Of a stretch of DNA of 38,252 bases, positions 16,383-24,768 are shown in pieces; position 1 is the first letter of the stretch; each line of letters starts with the position of its first letter. The notes below the pieces were generated by a model that did no database searches, was not told where the DNA came from, and saw only the letters and a list, made by a program, of their open reading frames with translations. Source of the stretch: Eubacterium sp. (lineage in GTDB: Bacteria; Bacillota; Clostridia; Lachnospirales; Lachnospiraceae); the NCBI GenBank assembly GCA_024697845.1, contig JAILRZ010000047.1, positions 1-38,252 on the forward strand, in the 5' to 3' direction. A program made the translations under genes and the position numbers.

Positions 16383-18170
16383 ATGGCAGAATCAATGCAG
16401 GGACTTCACAGAAGTCACAGATGTACAGAAGTATCAAATAAAAATATCGGGGAATCCGTTACCGTTATGGGATGGGTTCAGAAAAGAAGAAATTTAGGAA
16501 GCTTGATTTTTATCGACTTAAGAGATCGTAGTGGACTGTTACAGTTGGTATTTGATGAAAATGATGGAGAAGTGTTCGAAAAAGCAAAACTTCTTCGAAG
16601 TGAATTTGTTATTGCCGTAGAAGGAAAGGTTCGAAAGAGAGACGGAGCAATCAATGAAGGAATGGAAACCGGTGATATTGAAGTTACCGCAGACAGTCTT
16701 CGAATCCTCTCTGAATCTGAAACACCACCATTCCCAGTGGAAGAAGATGTTAATACAAGAGAAGAATTAAGATTAAAATATCGTTACTTAGATCTTAGAA
16801 AACCACACCTTCAGAAGAATTTAAAGGTGCGTAGTGATGTAACAACCTTCATTCGCAGCTTTATGTCCAAGGAAGGATTTTTGGAAATTGAAACACCGAC
16901 TCTTTGTAAGAGTACTCCGGAAGGTGCCAGAGATTATTTGGTTCCTAGCCGTGTTCATCCGGGAAGCTTTTATGCATTGCCACAGTCACCACAGTTGTTC
17001 AAGCAGCTTCTGATGTGTTCCGGATATGACCGTTATCTTCAGATTGCAAGATGCTATCGTGACGAAGATTTACGTGCTGACAGACAACCGGAATTTACAC
17101 AGGTGGATATGGAATTATCTTTCGTGGATATTGATGATGTAATTGACGTGAATGAAAGATTAATGCAGGCATTGTTCAAGGAAGTTCTGGATGTAGATGT
17201 TCAGGTTCCGTTCCCAAGAATGAGCTGGCAGGAAGCAATGGATCGCTATGGTTCCGATAAGCCGGATACAAGATTTGGCATGGAATTAAAAGATGTAACT
17301 GAAGTTGTGAAAGGTTGCGGTTTTGGGGTATTTACCGGTGCTATTGAAAATGGCGGTTCTGTTCGTGGTATCAATGTCAAAGGTCAGGGTGCAATGCCAC
17401 GTAAGAAAATTGATAAATTAGTTGAATCCGCAAAAGGAAATGGAGCAAAAGGACTTGCATATCTTTGCATTAATGAAGATGGTACTTTCAAGTCTTCTTT
17501 TGCAAAATTCATGACAGAAGAAGAATTAAATAATCTTGTGGCTGCTATGGAAGGAAAACCGGGAGACTTGTTACTCTTTGCGGCAGACAGAAATAAGATT
17601 GTATGGAATGTTTTAGGAGCACTTCGTTTAGAACTTGGAGAACAGCTTGAATTAATTGACAAGTCAAAATTCAATTTCCTCTGGGTTGTGGAATTCCCAC
17701 AGTTTGAATGGTCTGATGAACAGGAACGTTTTATCGCAATGCATCATCCGTTTACAATGCCATTGGAAGAAGATATTCCTTATTTGGAAACTGATTTAGG
17801 AAAGGTTCGTGCAAAAGCATATGACATCGTTTTGAATGGTTCTGAAATCGGTGGCGGTAGTGTAAGAATTCACCAGGCGGATATTCAGGAAAAGATGTTC
17901 CGTGCTTTAGGATTTACAGATGAAGAAGCACAGAATCAGTTTGGTTTCTTATTGGATGCATTTAAATATGGTGTTCCACCACATGCCGGATTAGCGTATG
18001 GATTAGACCGTTTGGTAATGCATATGACAGGGGAAGATAATATTCGTGAAGTGATTGCATTCCCTAAGGTGAAAGATGCTTCCTGTCTGATGACAGAAGC
18101 TCCGGGTAGAGTTGATGAAAAACAGTTGGAAGAATTAGCAATCAACATTACCGAAACGGAAGAAGAGTAG
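16383..18170 (+). CDS. aspS: Aspartyl-tRNA synthetase
   Basis: A 595-residue bacterial-type class IIb synthetase. The N-terminal OB anticodon-binding domain (ESVTVMGWVQKRRNLG, then FIDLRDRSGLLQ) is followed by motif 1 (EGFLEIETPTL) and the flipping loop with QSPQLFKQLLM. Motif 2 is in ARCYRDEDLRADRQPEF. The bacterial GAD insertion domain spans about residues 290-400. Motif 3 is in PHAGLAYGLDRLVMH. AGGAGG lies 6 nt upstream of the ATG. It is the last gene of the hisS operon before a terminator. Whether it is discriminating for tRNA-Asp over tRNA-Asn cannot be settled from this window alone. Confidence 0.96.
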   Translation: MAESMQGLHRSHRCTEVSNKNIGESVTVMGWVQKRRNLGSLIFIDLRDRSGLLQLVFDENDGEVFEKAKLLRSEFVIAVEGKVRKRDGAINEGMETGDIEVTADSLRILSESETPPFPVEEDVNTREELRLKYRYLDLRKPHLQKNLKVRSDVTTFIRSFMSKEGFLEIETPTLCKSTPEGARDYLVPSRVHPGSFYALPQSPQLFKQLLMCSGYDRYLQIARCYRDEDLRADRQPEFTQVDMELSFVDIDDVIDVNERLMQALFKEVLDVDVQVPFPRMSWQEAMDRYGSDKPDTRFGMELKDVTEVVKGCGFGVFTGAIENGGSVRGINVKGQGAMPRKKIDKLVESAKGNGAKGLAYLCINEDGTFKSSFAKFMTEEELNNLVAAMEGKPGDLLLFAADRNKIVWNVLGALRLELGEQLELIDKSKFNFLWVVEFPQFEWSDEQERFIAMHHPFTMPLEEDIPYLETDLGKVRAKAYDIVLNGSEIGGGSVRIHQADIQEKMFRALGFTDEEAQNQFGFLLDAFKYGVPPHAGLAYGLDRLVMHMTGEDNIREVIAFPKVKDASCLMTEAPGRVDEKQLEELAINITETEEE

Positions 18171-18175
18171 AATTA

Positions 18176-18206
18176 AAAAAGGTGGCATGAATTGTGCCAC
18201 CTTTTT
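18176..18206 (+). terminator. Terminator after aspS
   Basis: AAAAAGGTGGCA (18176-18187) pairs perfectly with TGCCACCTTTTT (18195-18206) around a 7-nt loop, leaving a five-T tail. The A/T flanks make it symmetrical and possibly bidirectional. It ends 7 nt before the CGGAG ribosome binding site of the next gene. Confidence 0.88.
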
Positions 18207-18224
18207 CAACAACGGAGAATCAAA

Positions 18225-18497
18225 ATGAAAGTTTTTGGAATCTATATGCTGGCAATCAATTTCATTACATGGATTGCATATGGTGTAGATAAATATAAAG
18301 CAAAGCATAATCATTGGAGAATTCCCGAGCGTACATTAATTGGAATGGCAGCTTTAGGCGGTTTTATTGGAGCGTTTGTCGGAATGCAGACGTTTCGCCA
18401 TAAAACAAAGCATTTGAAATTTGTCATTGGAATTCCGGTGATTGCAGTTTTATGGATTTTGGCAACAATTATTATTTATAATATTTACATAAAATAA
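18225..18497 (+). CDS. DUF1294 family small membrane protein
   Basis: A 90-residue membrane protein with three hydrophobic segments: ~residues 3-20, 36-52 and 65-86. The DUF1294 core is present: DKYKAKHNHWRIPERTL, then GGFIGAFVGM, then RHKTKHLKF. The charged DK...RIPE and RHKT signatures are diagnostic of the family, but no function is known. ATG 18225 with CGGAG upstream is chosen; an upstream in-frame ATG at 18192 would begin inside the aspS terminator. It may depend on read-through of that terminator, as no separate promoter is obvious in the gap. Confidence 0.85.
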   Translation: MKVFGIYMLAINFITWIAYGVDKYKAKHNHWRIPERTLIGMAALGGFIGAFVGMQTFRHKTKHLKFVIGIPVIAVLWILATIIIYNIYIK

Positions 18498-18572
18498 ACC
18501 CACACGCCTAGGAAAAAATGAGTCTCATAAAATTTTTTTGAAAAAATTAAAAAAAGTGAAATATTTTTTGAA

Positions 18573-18670
18573 AACCTGACGTTTTAATAGTGAATAGGGA
18601 AATGAGAATGAAAAAAACGTAAGGTTGAGTCGAAAAACTATATCTATGTTGGGATTCATATATCTAGGTT
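18573..18670 (+). promoter_or_regulatory. Repeat-containing leader of the ECF sigma operon
   Basis: The gap from 18498 to 18708 starts with a very A/T-rich tract. AACCTGACGTTTT (18573-18585) then faces AAAACGTAAGGTT (18614-18626), an inverted repeat with one mismatch and a 28-nt spacer. Next, TATATCTATGTT (18639-18650) and TATATCTAGGTT (18659-18670) form a direct repeat exactly 20 bp apart. GAAAAACTA occurs at 18632-18640 and 18677-18685. No good sigma-A promoter is seen, so an autoregulated ECF promoter around 18565-18600 is likely; this is inference. Confidence 0.45.
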
Positions 18671-18708
18671 GCGTGTGAAAAACTACAGAAAAAGGAAAAG
18701 GTATAGAT

Positions 18709-19260
18709 ATGGAAGTAAGTCAGGCAAATAAAGAGATTGATGAATCTCTATTTGACAAGATTGCACAAGGCGACGACGAAGCCTTTACAGAATTGTATTA
18801 TGCTACCTACAAAAAAATATACGGGTTTTTATTATCTTTGACAAAGAATAAAGAAGATGCAGAAGATTTATTACAAAATACCTACATAAAAATCCGAAAT
18901 GGTGCACACTTATATAAAAAGCAGGGAACACCGCTGACATGGATGTGCACGGTAGCAAAAAATCAGTTCCTTGATTTAGCAAGAAAGAACAGTAAAACAC
19001 AAACCGTGGATATCACAGAAATGCAGAATTACATTTCAGAAGGATCCGGGTTTAGCGTTTCCGATAAGGTTGAAACGAAAATGATTCTTTCGGCAGCAAT
19101 GAAAATATTAAACGATATTGAACGAAGTATTTTCATTTTGCATTTAGGCGATGGACTGAAGTTCAGAGAAGTCGCGGAAGTTGTTGGTTTACCTCAAAAC
19201 ACGGTAATAACAAAGTATAACCGATGTTTGAAAAAAATGAGGGAATATTTAGAAAGGTAG
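18709..19260 (+). CDS. ECF-type RNA polymerase sigma factor
   Basis: A 183-residue sigma factor. The sigma-2 region (~residues 20-90) contains FTELYYATYKKIYGFLLSL, EDAEDLLQNTYIKI and the TWMCTVAKNQFLDLARK segment typical of ECF region 2.4. Sigma-4 (~125-180) contains LNDIERSIFILHLGDGLKF and a helix-turn-helix at REVAEVVGLPQNTVITKYNR. It lacks the SigI-specific C-terminal domain, although its partner gene encodes an RsgI-type domain. The start ATG follows AAAGGAAAAGG. The next gene begins 9 nt after the stop, with AGGAGG overlapping the stop, which points to translational coupling with an anti-sigma factor. Confidence 0.9.
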   Translation: MEVSQANKEIDESLFDKIAQGDDEAFTELYYATYKKIYGFLLSLTKNKEDAEDLLQNTYIKIRNGAHLYKKQGTPLTWMCTVAKNQFLDLARKNSKTQTVDITEMQNYISEGSGFSVSDKVETKMILSAAMKILNDIERSIFILHLGDGLKFREVAEVVGLPQNTVITKYNRCLKKMREYLER

Positions 19261-19269
19261 GAGGTCATT

Positions 19270-20310
19270 ATGCAGGAAAAAGATATGAAGAAAAGATTAG
19301 ATCAGGAACTGTCAGAAGTGGCTCCTGATATTTTACAAAACATACTGGCTCAGCCTAGAGTTCCAATCACAGATGAAAAAGAACTTTTAGGTGATGATGC
19401 ACCATTATTTAAAGAGAAAAAGGTTATTCGTCCATTTGCATGGGTTTCAGCTGTTGCAGCTGTTGTTGCATTGATAGTTGCAGTTTCAGCATTTGTTCAC
19501 ATGAATGAGAAAACGATGGATCCTGATTTGCAGCAGGCAACACCACAGATGGCATACTCAATTTTGATTGATGTGAATCCAAGTATTGAAATAAAAATTG
19601 GAAAAGATGGAACAGTAGAAAAAGTAAAAGCACGGAATGATGACGCCAAAAAGATTGTTGAGAAAGTAAACAAGAAACTTGGCGAAAAAGCAACCTATGA
19701 AGAAGCGATGAAGTTGGTTGTTCATCAGTTGAATAAGAAATACTTGAAGAAGAAAGGTAGTGCAATGCTTGTTTCTGTTGCTTCCGAAGATGAAAAAGCA
19801 ATCAAGGGAAAGACAAAAGAAATTAAGAAAGCCACTGATGAAATTAAGAAGGACGAACATGTCAAATGTAAAACCTTATATCAGAAATGCGTTGTAACAG
19901 ATGAAGTAAAGAAGGTTTCAAAGAATAATAAAGTTTCTTATGGAAAAGCAGCTCTTTGTATTAAGATTGCAGATAAGAAAGATGAAAAAGTTAGTAAGCT
20001 TTGTAAGAAGAAAATTCCTGAACTTTTGAAGAAAGCAAAGAAAACAGGTGTCATCGATGAAGAAGATGAAATCGAATATGAAGATTGCGATTATGAAGGA
20101 ATGGAATTAGAAACCGAAGAAACTTCTGAGTGGGATGAAGAAATGGAAAGTACAGAGTGGTATATCGAAGAAAGTACTGAGGAAGAAATTCCAACAGAAG
20201 GATTTGAAGATGATTATGAATATAATGAAGATGTATCTGAAGGTTCAGGAGACGAAGTGGTCGCTCCTGAACCGGCAGATGCACAAGAACCGGAAAGTAA
20301 CGAAAACTAA
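19270..20310 (+). CDS. Membrane anti-sigma factor with RsgI-type extracytoplasmic domain
   Basis: A 346-residue single-pass membrane protein encoded directly behind the ECF sigma factor. The cytoplasmic N-terminus (~1-54) has a short helix, LSEVAPDILQNILAQ, likely to contact the sigma factor. The membrane segment is ~55-77. The outside region starts with AYSILIDVNPSIEIKI (from about residue 95), the signature of the RsgI middle domain, and continues Lys-rich. It ends in a strongly acidic Glu/Asp/Ser/Thr tail (~260-346). The classical RsgI N-terminal domain and any carbohydrate-binding module are missing, so the sensing mode is unclear. An envelope or cell-surface cue is likely by family analogy. 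Its stop overlaps the convergent radical SAM gene by 4 bp, leaving no terminator. Confidence 0.82.
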   Translation: MQEKDMKKRLDQELSEVAPDILQNILAQPRVPITDEKELLGDDAPLFKEKKVIRPFAWVSAVAAVVALIVAVSAFVHMNEKTMDPDLQQATPQMAYSILIDVNPSIEIKIGKDGTVEKVKARNDDAKKIVEKVNKKLGEKATYEEAMKLVVHQLNKKYLKKKGSAMLVSVASEDEKAIKGKTKEIKKATDEIKKDEHVKCKTLYQKCVVTDEVKKVSKNNKVSYGKAALCIKIADKKDEKVSKLCKKKIPELLKKAKKTGVIDEEDEIEYEDCDYEGMELETEETSEWDEEMESTEWYIEESTEEEIPTEGFEDDYEYNEDVSEGSGDEVVAPEPADAQEPESNEN

Positions 20311-21212
20311 CTACAGTTCGAACCTTGATGAACATTCAATTCATCGAATCGATTGTTCATATAATTGAGTACCCGCTTTTTATCAGCGCTCCAAAGGGGT
20401 GCAATTAAACTACGTTTTGGACCATCGCCGGTCAGGCGGTGGATGACAATTCGTGGCGGAATATATGAAAGACATTCCGCAAGAAAATCTACATATTCTT
20501 CCATTGAGAAAATATCAAATGGATGGTTGAAATACTCCTTTTCTAAAGGGGTATTTTTTAATACGTGCAATAACTGTAGCTTGATTCCGGAAATATCCAA
20601 AGAAGATACATACCGGACGCTTTCCAACATCATTCCATTTGTCTCTCCGGGTAATCCCAAAATCAAATGAACAATCACATCTACACCGATGCGGTTCAGA
20701 TTTTGAACGGCCTCGTCAAACACAGCTAATGGATATCCGCGATTAATATGCAACGCCGTTTTTTCGTGAATTGTCTGAAGCCCCAACTCAATCCACACCG
20801 GCTTCACCTGATTGAGTCTTTCCAACAGCGATAGAACATCTTCTCCCAGACAATCCGGTCGTGTGCCAATGGACAAAGTAACAATATCAGGATGATTGAT
20901 AGCCTCCGTAAAAATCTTTTCTAAATATTCTACGGAACCATAAGTATTGGTAAAGGACTGAAAATATGCAATATATTTTCCGTTCTTTATTTTTTTAGAA
21001 ACACGTTCCTTTGCCAACTCGATTTGCTTGGAAATGGAAAGGACTGCCGGTGTAGCAAAATCACCGGATCCCCCTTCACTGCAAAAAGTACATCCTAGAG
21101 TGCTGAGCGTTCCATCTCTGTTCGGGCAGGATAAGCCGGAAGAAATGGAAAGCTTGTAGACCTTTCCGCCAAATCGTTGTTTTAAATGGTTGTTTAATGA
21201 ATTGTAATGCAT
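20307..21212 (-). CDS. TIGR01212 family radical SAM protein (YhcC-like)
   Basis: A 301-residue radical SAM protein. Its cluster motif has the long first spacing of this family, C-x11-C-x2-C, in SCPNRDGTLSTLGCTFC. Other family features are YFQSFTNTYG, LSIGTRPDCL, ELGLQTIHE and LILGLPGET. The family is widespread (E. coli YhcC), but its reaction is not established. It is the only gene on the minus strand and converges on the anti-sigma gene with a 4-bp overlap of stops. AGGAG precedes the start on the minus strand. TTGTTG and TATATT form a candidate minus-strand promoter in the leuC gap. Confidence 0.88.
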   Translation of the reverse strand: MHYNSLNNHLKQRFGGKVYKLSISSGLSCPNRDGTLSTLGCTFCSEGGSGDFATPAVLSISKQIELAKERVSKKIKNGKYIAYFQSFTNTYGSVEYLEKIFTEAINHPDIVTLSIGTRPDCLGEDVLSLLERLNQVKPVWIELGLQTIHEKTALHINRGYPLAVFDEAVQNLNRIGVDVIVHLILGLPGETNGMMLESVRYVSSLDISGIKLQLLHVLKNTPLEKEYFNHPFDIFSMEEYVDFLAECLSYIPPRIVIHRLTGDGPKRSLIAPLWSADKKRVLNYMNNRFDELNVHQGSNCS

Positions 21213-21286
21213 AAAAATCTCCTGGTTATTTATGGGAGCATTGTTTAACTCCGGTAAGTAAGGGTTACTTTAAAAGTTTCTTTAAC

Positions 21287-21315
21287 AATATAACATAATC
21301 TCAATGGTCCAACAA
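21287..21315 (-). promoter_or_regulatory. Candidate promoter for the TIGR01212 gene
   Basis: On the minus strand, TTGTTG (21315-21310) and TATATT (21292-21287) are 17 nt apart. The resulting leader of about 70 nt carries a small palindrome, AAGTAA-GGG-TTACTT (21256-21270, + strand), whose role is unknown. Confidence 0.45.
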
Positions 21316-21338
21316 TTCCCATTCCTGCTGATTTCCCA

Positions 21339-21367
21339 TTGACGAGTGACAGGTTTTGCTTTAGAAT
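21339..21367 (+). promoter_or_regulatory. Promoter for leuC-leuD-thrC
   Basis: TTGACG (21339-21344) and TAGAAT (21362-21367) are separated by 17 nt, a good sigma-A promoter. The start would be near 21374, giving a ~50-nt leader to the leuC ribosome binding site AGGAGG. The leader is too short for a T-box or leader-peptide attenuator, and none is seen. Confidence 0.75.
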
Positions 21368-21424
21368 AGTATAGATTATGACATTGTTATAAATTAACAT
21401 AGAAATAAAAAGGAGGAAATCATC

Positions 21425-22690
21425 ATGGGAATGACTATGACACAGAAAATCCTTGCTGCGCATGCAGGACTTCCTGAAGTTAAGGCAGGACAGTTAATAG
21501 AAGCTGATCTTGATTTAGTATTAGGAAATGATGTTACTGCACCGGTAGCAATCGGTGAAATGAAAAAAATGGATGTGGACTGTGTATTCTGCAAGGATAA
21601 GATTGCATTAGTTCCGGACCACTTTACACCGAACAAGGATATTAAGTCAGCAGAACTTTATAAATGTGTAAAGGATTTTGCAGAAGAAAATGACATTACA
21701 AACTATTTCGAAACAGGTAGAGTAGGAATTGAGCATGCACTCTTACCGGAAAAAGGTTTGGTTGTAGCAGGTGATGTAGTCATCGGTGCTGATTCACATA
21801 CATGTACCTATGGAGCTTTAGGAGCTTTTTCAACCGGTGTTGGTAGTACAGATATGGCTGCCGGAATGGCAACCGGAAAGGCTTGGTTCAAAGTTCCTTC
21901 AGCAATTAAATTTACTTTAACAGGAAAGCCGGCCAAATGGGTTAGCGGAAAAGACATTATCCTTCATATTATTGGAATGATTGGTGTGGACGGTGCTCTT
22001 TATCGTTCTATGGAATTTGTGGGTGACGGAATTCAGTATCTTTCTATGGATGATAGATTTGCCATGACGAATATGGCAATCGAAGCCGGTGGAAAGAACG
22101 GAATCTTTATTGTTGATGACTTGACAAGAGAATATATGAAAGAACATTCTACAAAGGAATTTACAGTATATGAAGCAGACGCAGATGCTGAATATGATGA
22201 GGAATATACCATTGACTTAAGTGCGTTGAAGCCAACTGTTGCATTCCCTCATCTTCCGGAAAATACAAGAACAATCGATGAAGTTGGCGATGTGAAGATT
22301 GATCAGGTTGTAATCGGTTCTTGTACCAATGGACGTTTAGAAGATATGCGAATTGCTGCTAAGATTTTAGAAGGCAGAGAAGTGAAGAAGGGTGTACGTT
22401 GTATTATCTTCCCGGCTACACAGGATATTTATCTGAAGTGTATTGAAGAAGGAATTATGACGACATTTGTGAAAGCAGGTTGTGCAGTAAGTACTCCGAC
22501 ATGTGGACCTTGTCTTGGAGGACATATGGGTATCATGACAAAGGGTGAAAGAGCTGTTGCTACCACAAACCGTAACTTTGTAGGACGTATGGGTGATCCT
22601 GAATCAGAAGTTTATCTTGCTTCACCGGCAGTTGCTGCAGCAAGTGCAATTACCGGAAAAATTTCAGGACCGGAAGAATTAGGATTATAG
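21425..22690 (+). CDS. leuC: 3-isopropylmalate dehydratase large subunit
   Basis: A 421-residue aconitase-superfamily large subunit. With LeuD it isomerises 2- to 3-isopropylmalate in leucine synthesis. The 4Fe-4S ligands are C300 (GSCTNGR) and C360/C363 (TCGPCLGG). The active-site-type segments [13 protein letters not shown] and GVGSTDMA are present. The short length and the separate small LeuD place it in the archaeal/clostridial subgroup, which also includes homoaconitase and citramalate-pathway enzymes, so the exact substrate could be broader. AGGAGG sits 7 nt before the ATG; leuD follows after 9 nt. leuA and leuB are not in the window. Confidence 0.92.
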   Translation: MGMTMTQKILAAHAGLPEVKAGQLIEADLDLVLGNDVTAPVAIGEMKKMDVDCVFCKDKIALVPDHFTPNKDIKSAELYKCVKDFAEENDITNYFETGRVGIEHALLPEKGLVVAGDVVIGADSHTCTYGALGAFSTGVGSTDMAAGMATGKAWFKVPSAIKFTLTGKPAKWVSGKDIILHIIGMIGVDGALYRSMEFVGDGIQYLSMDDRFAMTNMAIEAGGKNGIFIVDDLTREYMKEHSTKEFTVYEADADAEYDEEYTIDLSALKPTVAFPHLPENTRTIDEVGDVKIDQVVIGSCTNGRLEDMRIAAKILEGREVKKGVRCIIFPATQDIYLKCIEEGIMTTFVKAGCAVSTPTCGPCLGGHMGIMTKGERAVATTNRNFVGRMGDPESEVYLASPAVAAASAITGKISGPEELGL

Positions 22691-22699
22691 GAGGCAGAT

Positions 22700-23188
22700 A
22701 TGAAAGCAGAAGGTAGAGTATTTAAGTTTGGAAGTAATGTAGATACTGATGTTATTATTCCTGCAAGATATTTGAATGTTCCGGATCCTGCAGAACTTGC
22801 AAAACATTGTATGGAAGATATCGATAAGGAATTTGTCAATAATGTTTCGGAAGGAGACATTATTGTGGCAGATAAGAACTTTGGTTGTGGTTCTTCCAGA
22901 GAACATGCACCAATCGCAATTAAGGCAGCCGGAGTCAGCTGTGTAATCGCAGATACTTTTGCAAGAATCTTTTATCGTAATGCCATCAACATCGGACTTC
23001 CGATTATTGAATGTCCGGAAGCGGCAAAGGGCATTGAAGATGGTGATCAGGTTGAGGTTGATTTTGACAGCGGAAAAATCTACAATAAAACAAAGGGCAC
23101 AGAGTTCCAGGGACAGGCTTTCCCTGAATTCATGCAGAAGATTATTTCCAGTGGTGGATTAATCAACTACATTAACAGCGCAAAGTAA
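22700..23188 (+). CDS. leuD: 3-isopropylmalate dehydratase small subunit
   Basis: A 162-residue small (swivel-domain) subunit that completes the LeuCD hydro-lyase. Family features are [17 protein letters not shown] at the N-terminus, the substrate-binding [12 protein letters not shown] loop, [18 protein letters not shown], and VEVDFDSG. The ~160-residue length is typical of the short LeuD that partners this LeuC type. AGGAGG overlaps the leuC stop, consistent with translational coupling. thrC starts 12 nt downstream. Confidence 0.93.
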   Translation: MKAEGRVFKFGSNVDTDVIIPARYLNVPDPAELAKHCMEDIDKEFVNNVSEGDIIVADKNFGCGSSREHAPIAIKAAGVSCVIADTFARIFYRNAINIGLPIIECPEAAKGIEDGDQVEVDFDSGKIYNKTKGTEFQGQAFPEFMQKIISSGGLINYINSAK

Positions 23189-23200
23189 AAGGAGATTCAA

Positions 23201-24691
23201 ATGAAAGAAATTTTATATAATAGTACAAGAGGTCAGGAAAAAGGTTTAACTGCTTCAAAGGCAATTCTTCAGGGACTTGCAAAGGATGGAGGATTATTTG
23301 TCCCTACAGAAATTCCGAAATTGGAAGTAACAGTAGAAGAATTATCAAAGATGTCTTATCAGGAAGTTGCTTACGAAGTAATGAAACTGTATTTTACAGA
23401 CTTTACAGAAGAAGAATTAAAGAATTGTATCAACAATGCATATGATTCAAAATTTGATACAGAAGAAATTGCTCCTTTGGCAGAAGTTGAAGGTGCATAC
23501 TTCTTAGAATTATTCCATGGAAAAACAATTGCATTTAAGGATATGGCTCTTTCCATTTTGCCACACCTTCTCACAACATCTGCAAAGAAGAACGGTGTTC
23601 AGAATGAAATCGTAATTCTGACAGCAACATCAGGAGATACAGGAAAAGCTGCTATGGCAGGTTTTGCTGATGTTCCGGGAACAAGAATTATTGTTTTTTA
23701 TCCGGACGGAGGAGTTTCTCCAATTCAGGAAAAACAGATGGTAACTCAGAAAGGTGACAATACTTATGTTGTTGCAATCAAAGGAAACTTTGATGAAGCA
23801 CAGAGTGGAGTAAAAGCAATCTTTAATAATAAAGAATTGGCACAGGAAATGGATGCTGCAGGATTCCAGTTCTCATCCGCCAACTCCATTAATATTGGAC
23901 GTCTTGTTCCTCAGGTGGCATATTATGTTTATGCTTACGCAAAATTATATGCAGAAGGAAAGTTGACAGACGGACAGAAGATGAATGTAGTTGTTCCGAC
24001 AGGAAACTTTGGTAATATTCTTGCAGCATACTATGCAAAGAATATGGGACTTCCAATTGATAAATTAATTTGTGCATCCAATGAAAATAAAGTTTTGTTT
24101 GATTTCTTTAAGACAGGTTCTTACGATAAGAATCGTGACTTTATTCTTACAACATCACCATCTATGGATATTTTGATTTCAAGCAACCTGGAACGATTAA
24201 TCTATAAAATTGCAGGAAATGATGCTGAAAAGAACAGTCAGTTAATGGCTGATTTGACAGAAAAGGGAATTTATACAATTACAGATGATATGAAGGCTGA
24301 ATTGGCTGATTTCTACGGAAATTATGCTTCTGAAGCTGAAACAGCTGCAGTAATTAAAGATATTTACGAAAAGACCGGTTATGTGATGGATACACATACC
24401 GCAGTTGCAAGAAGTGTTTATGAAAAATACATTGCAGAAACAAAAGATGAAAATGTTACAGTCATTGCATCTACTGCAAGTCCGTTCAAGTTTACAAGAA
24501 GCGTAATGGACGCAATTGATCCAAAATATGACAGTTGGGAAGATTTTGATTTAGTAGATGAACTCTCTAAGATTGGAAATGTAAAAGTTCCTAATGCAAT
24601 TGAAGAAATTAGAAATGCAGAAATTCGTCACAATAACAAATGTGAAGCTGATGGAATGGAAGCAATTGTTAAGAAGTTCTTAGGAATGTAA
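23201..24691 (+). CDS. thrC: Threonine synthase
   Basis: A 496-residue PLP enzyme that converts O-phosphohomoserine to threonine. K113 in AFKDMA is the Schiff-base lysine. ATSGDTGKAAM binds the phosphate, and VVPTGNFGNILAAYYAKNMG is the PLP-phosphate loop. The N-terminal YNSTRGQ segment and the ~500-residue length put it in the ThrC subgroup found in yeast and many clostridia. It is the third gene of the leuC operon, with AAGGAG before the start. Threonine feeds isoleucine, so the operon may be coordinated as a branched-chain supply unit; this is inference. It is followed by a terminator. Confidence 0.94.
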   Translation: MKEILYNSTRGQEKGLTASKAILQGLAKDGGLFVPTEIPKLEVTVEELSKMSYQEVAYEVMKLYFTDFTEEELKNCINNAYDSKFDTEEIAPLAEVEGAYFLELFHGKTIAFKDMALSILPHLLTTSAKKNGVQNEIVILTATSGDTGKAAMAGFADVPGTRIIVFYPDGGVSPIQEKQMVTQKGDNTYVVAIKGNFDEAQSGVKAIFNNKELAQEMDAAGFQFSSANSINIGRLVPQVAYYVYAYAKLYAEGKLTDGQKMNVVVPTGNFGNILAAYYAKNMGLPIDKLICASNENKVLFDFFKTGSYDKNRDFILTTSPSMDILISSNLERLIYKIAGNDAEKNSQLMADLTEKGIYTITDDMKAELADFYGNYASEAETAAVIKDIYEKTGYVMDTHTAVARSVYEKYIAETKDENVTVIASTASPFKFTRSVMDAIDPKYDSWEDFDLVDELSKIGNVKVPNAIEEIRNAEIRHNNKCEADGMEAIVKKFLGM

Positions 24692-24714
24692 TTCGTTACA
24701 TTTGTAGTTTACGT

Positions 24715-24745
24715 AAGAGGCATTGTTATTACAGTGCCTCTTTTT
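24715..24745 (+). terminator. Terminator after thrC
   Basis: AAGAGGCATTG (24715-24725) pairs with CAGTGCCTCTT (24732-24742), with one G-U, around a 6-nt loop. Five T (24741-24745) follow. It closes the leuC-leuD-thrC operon, 9 nt before the next gene's GGAGG. Confidence 0.88.
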
Positions 24746-24768
24746 GAGCCGAAGGAGGCAGTTTTTAT

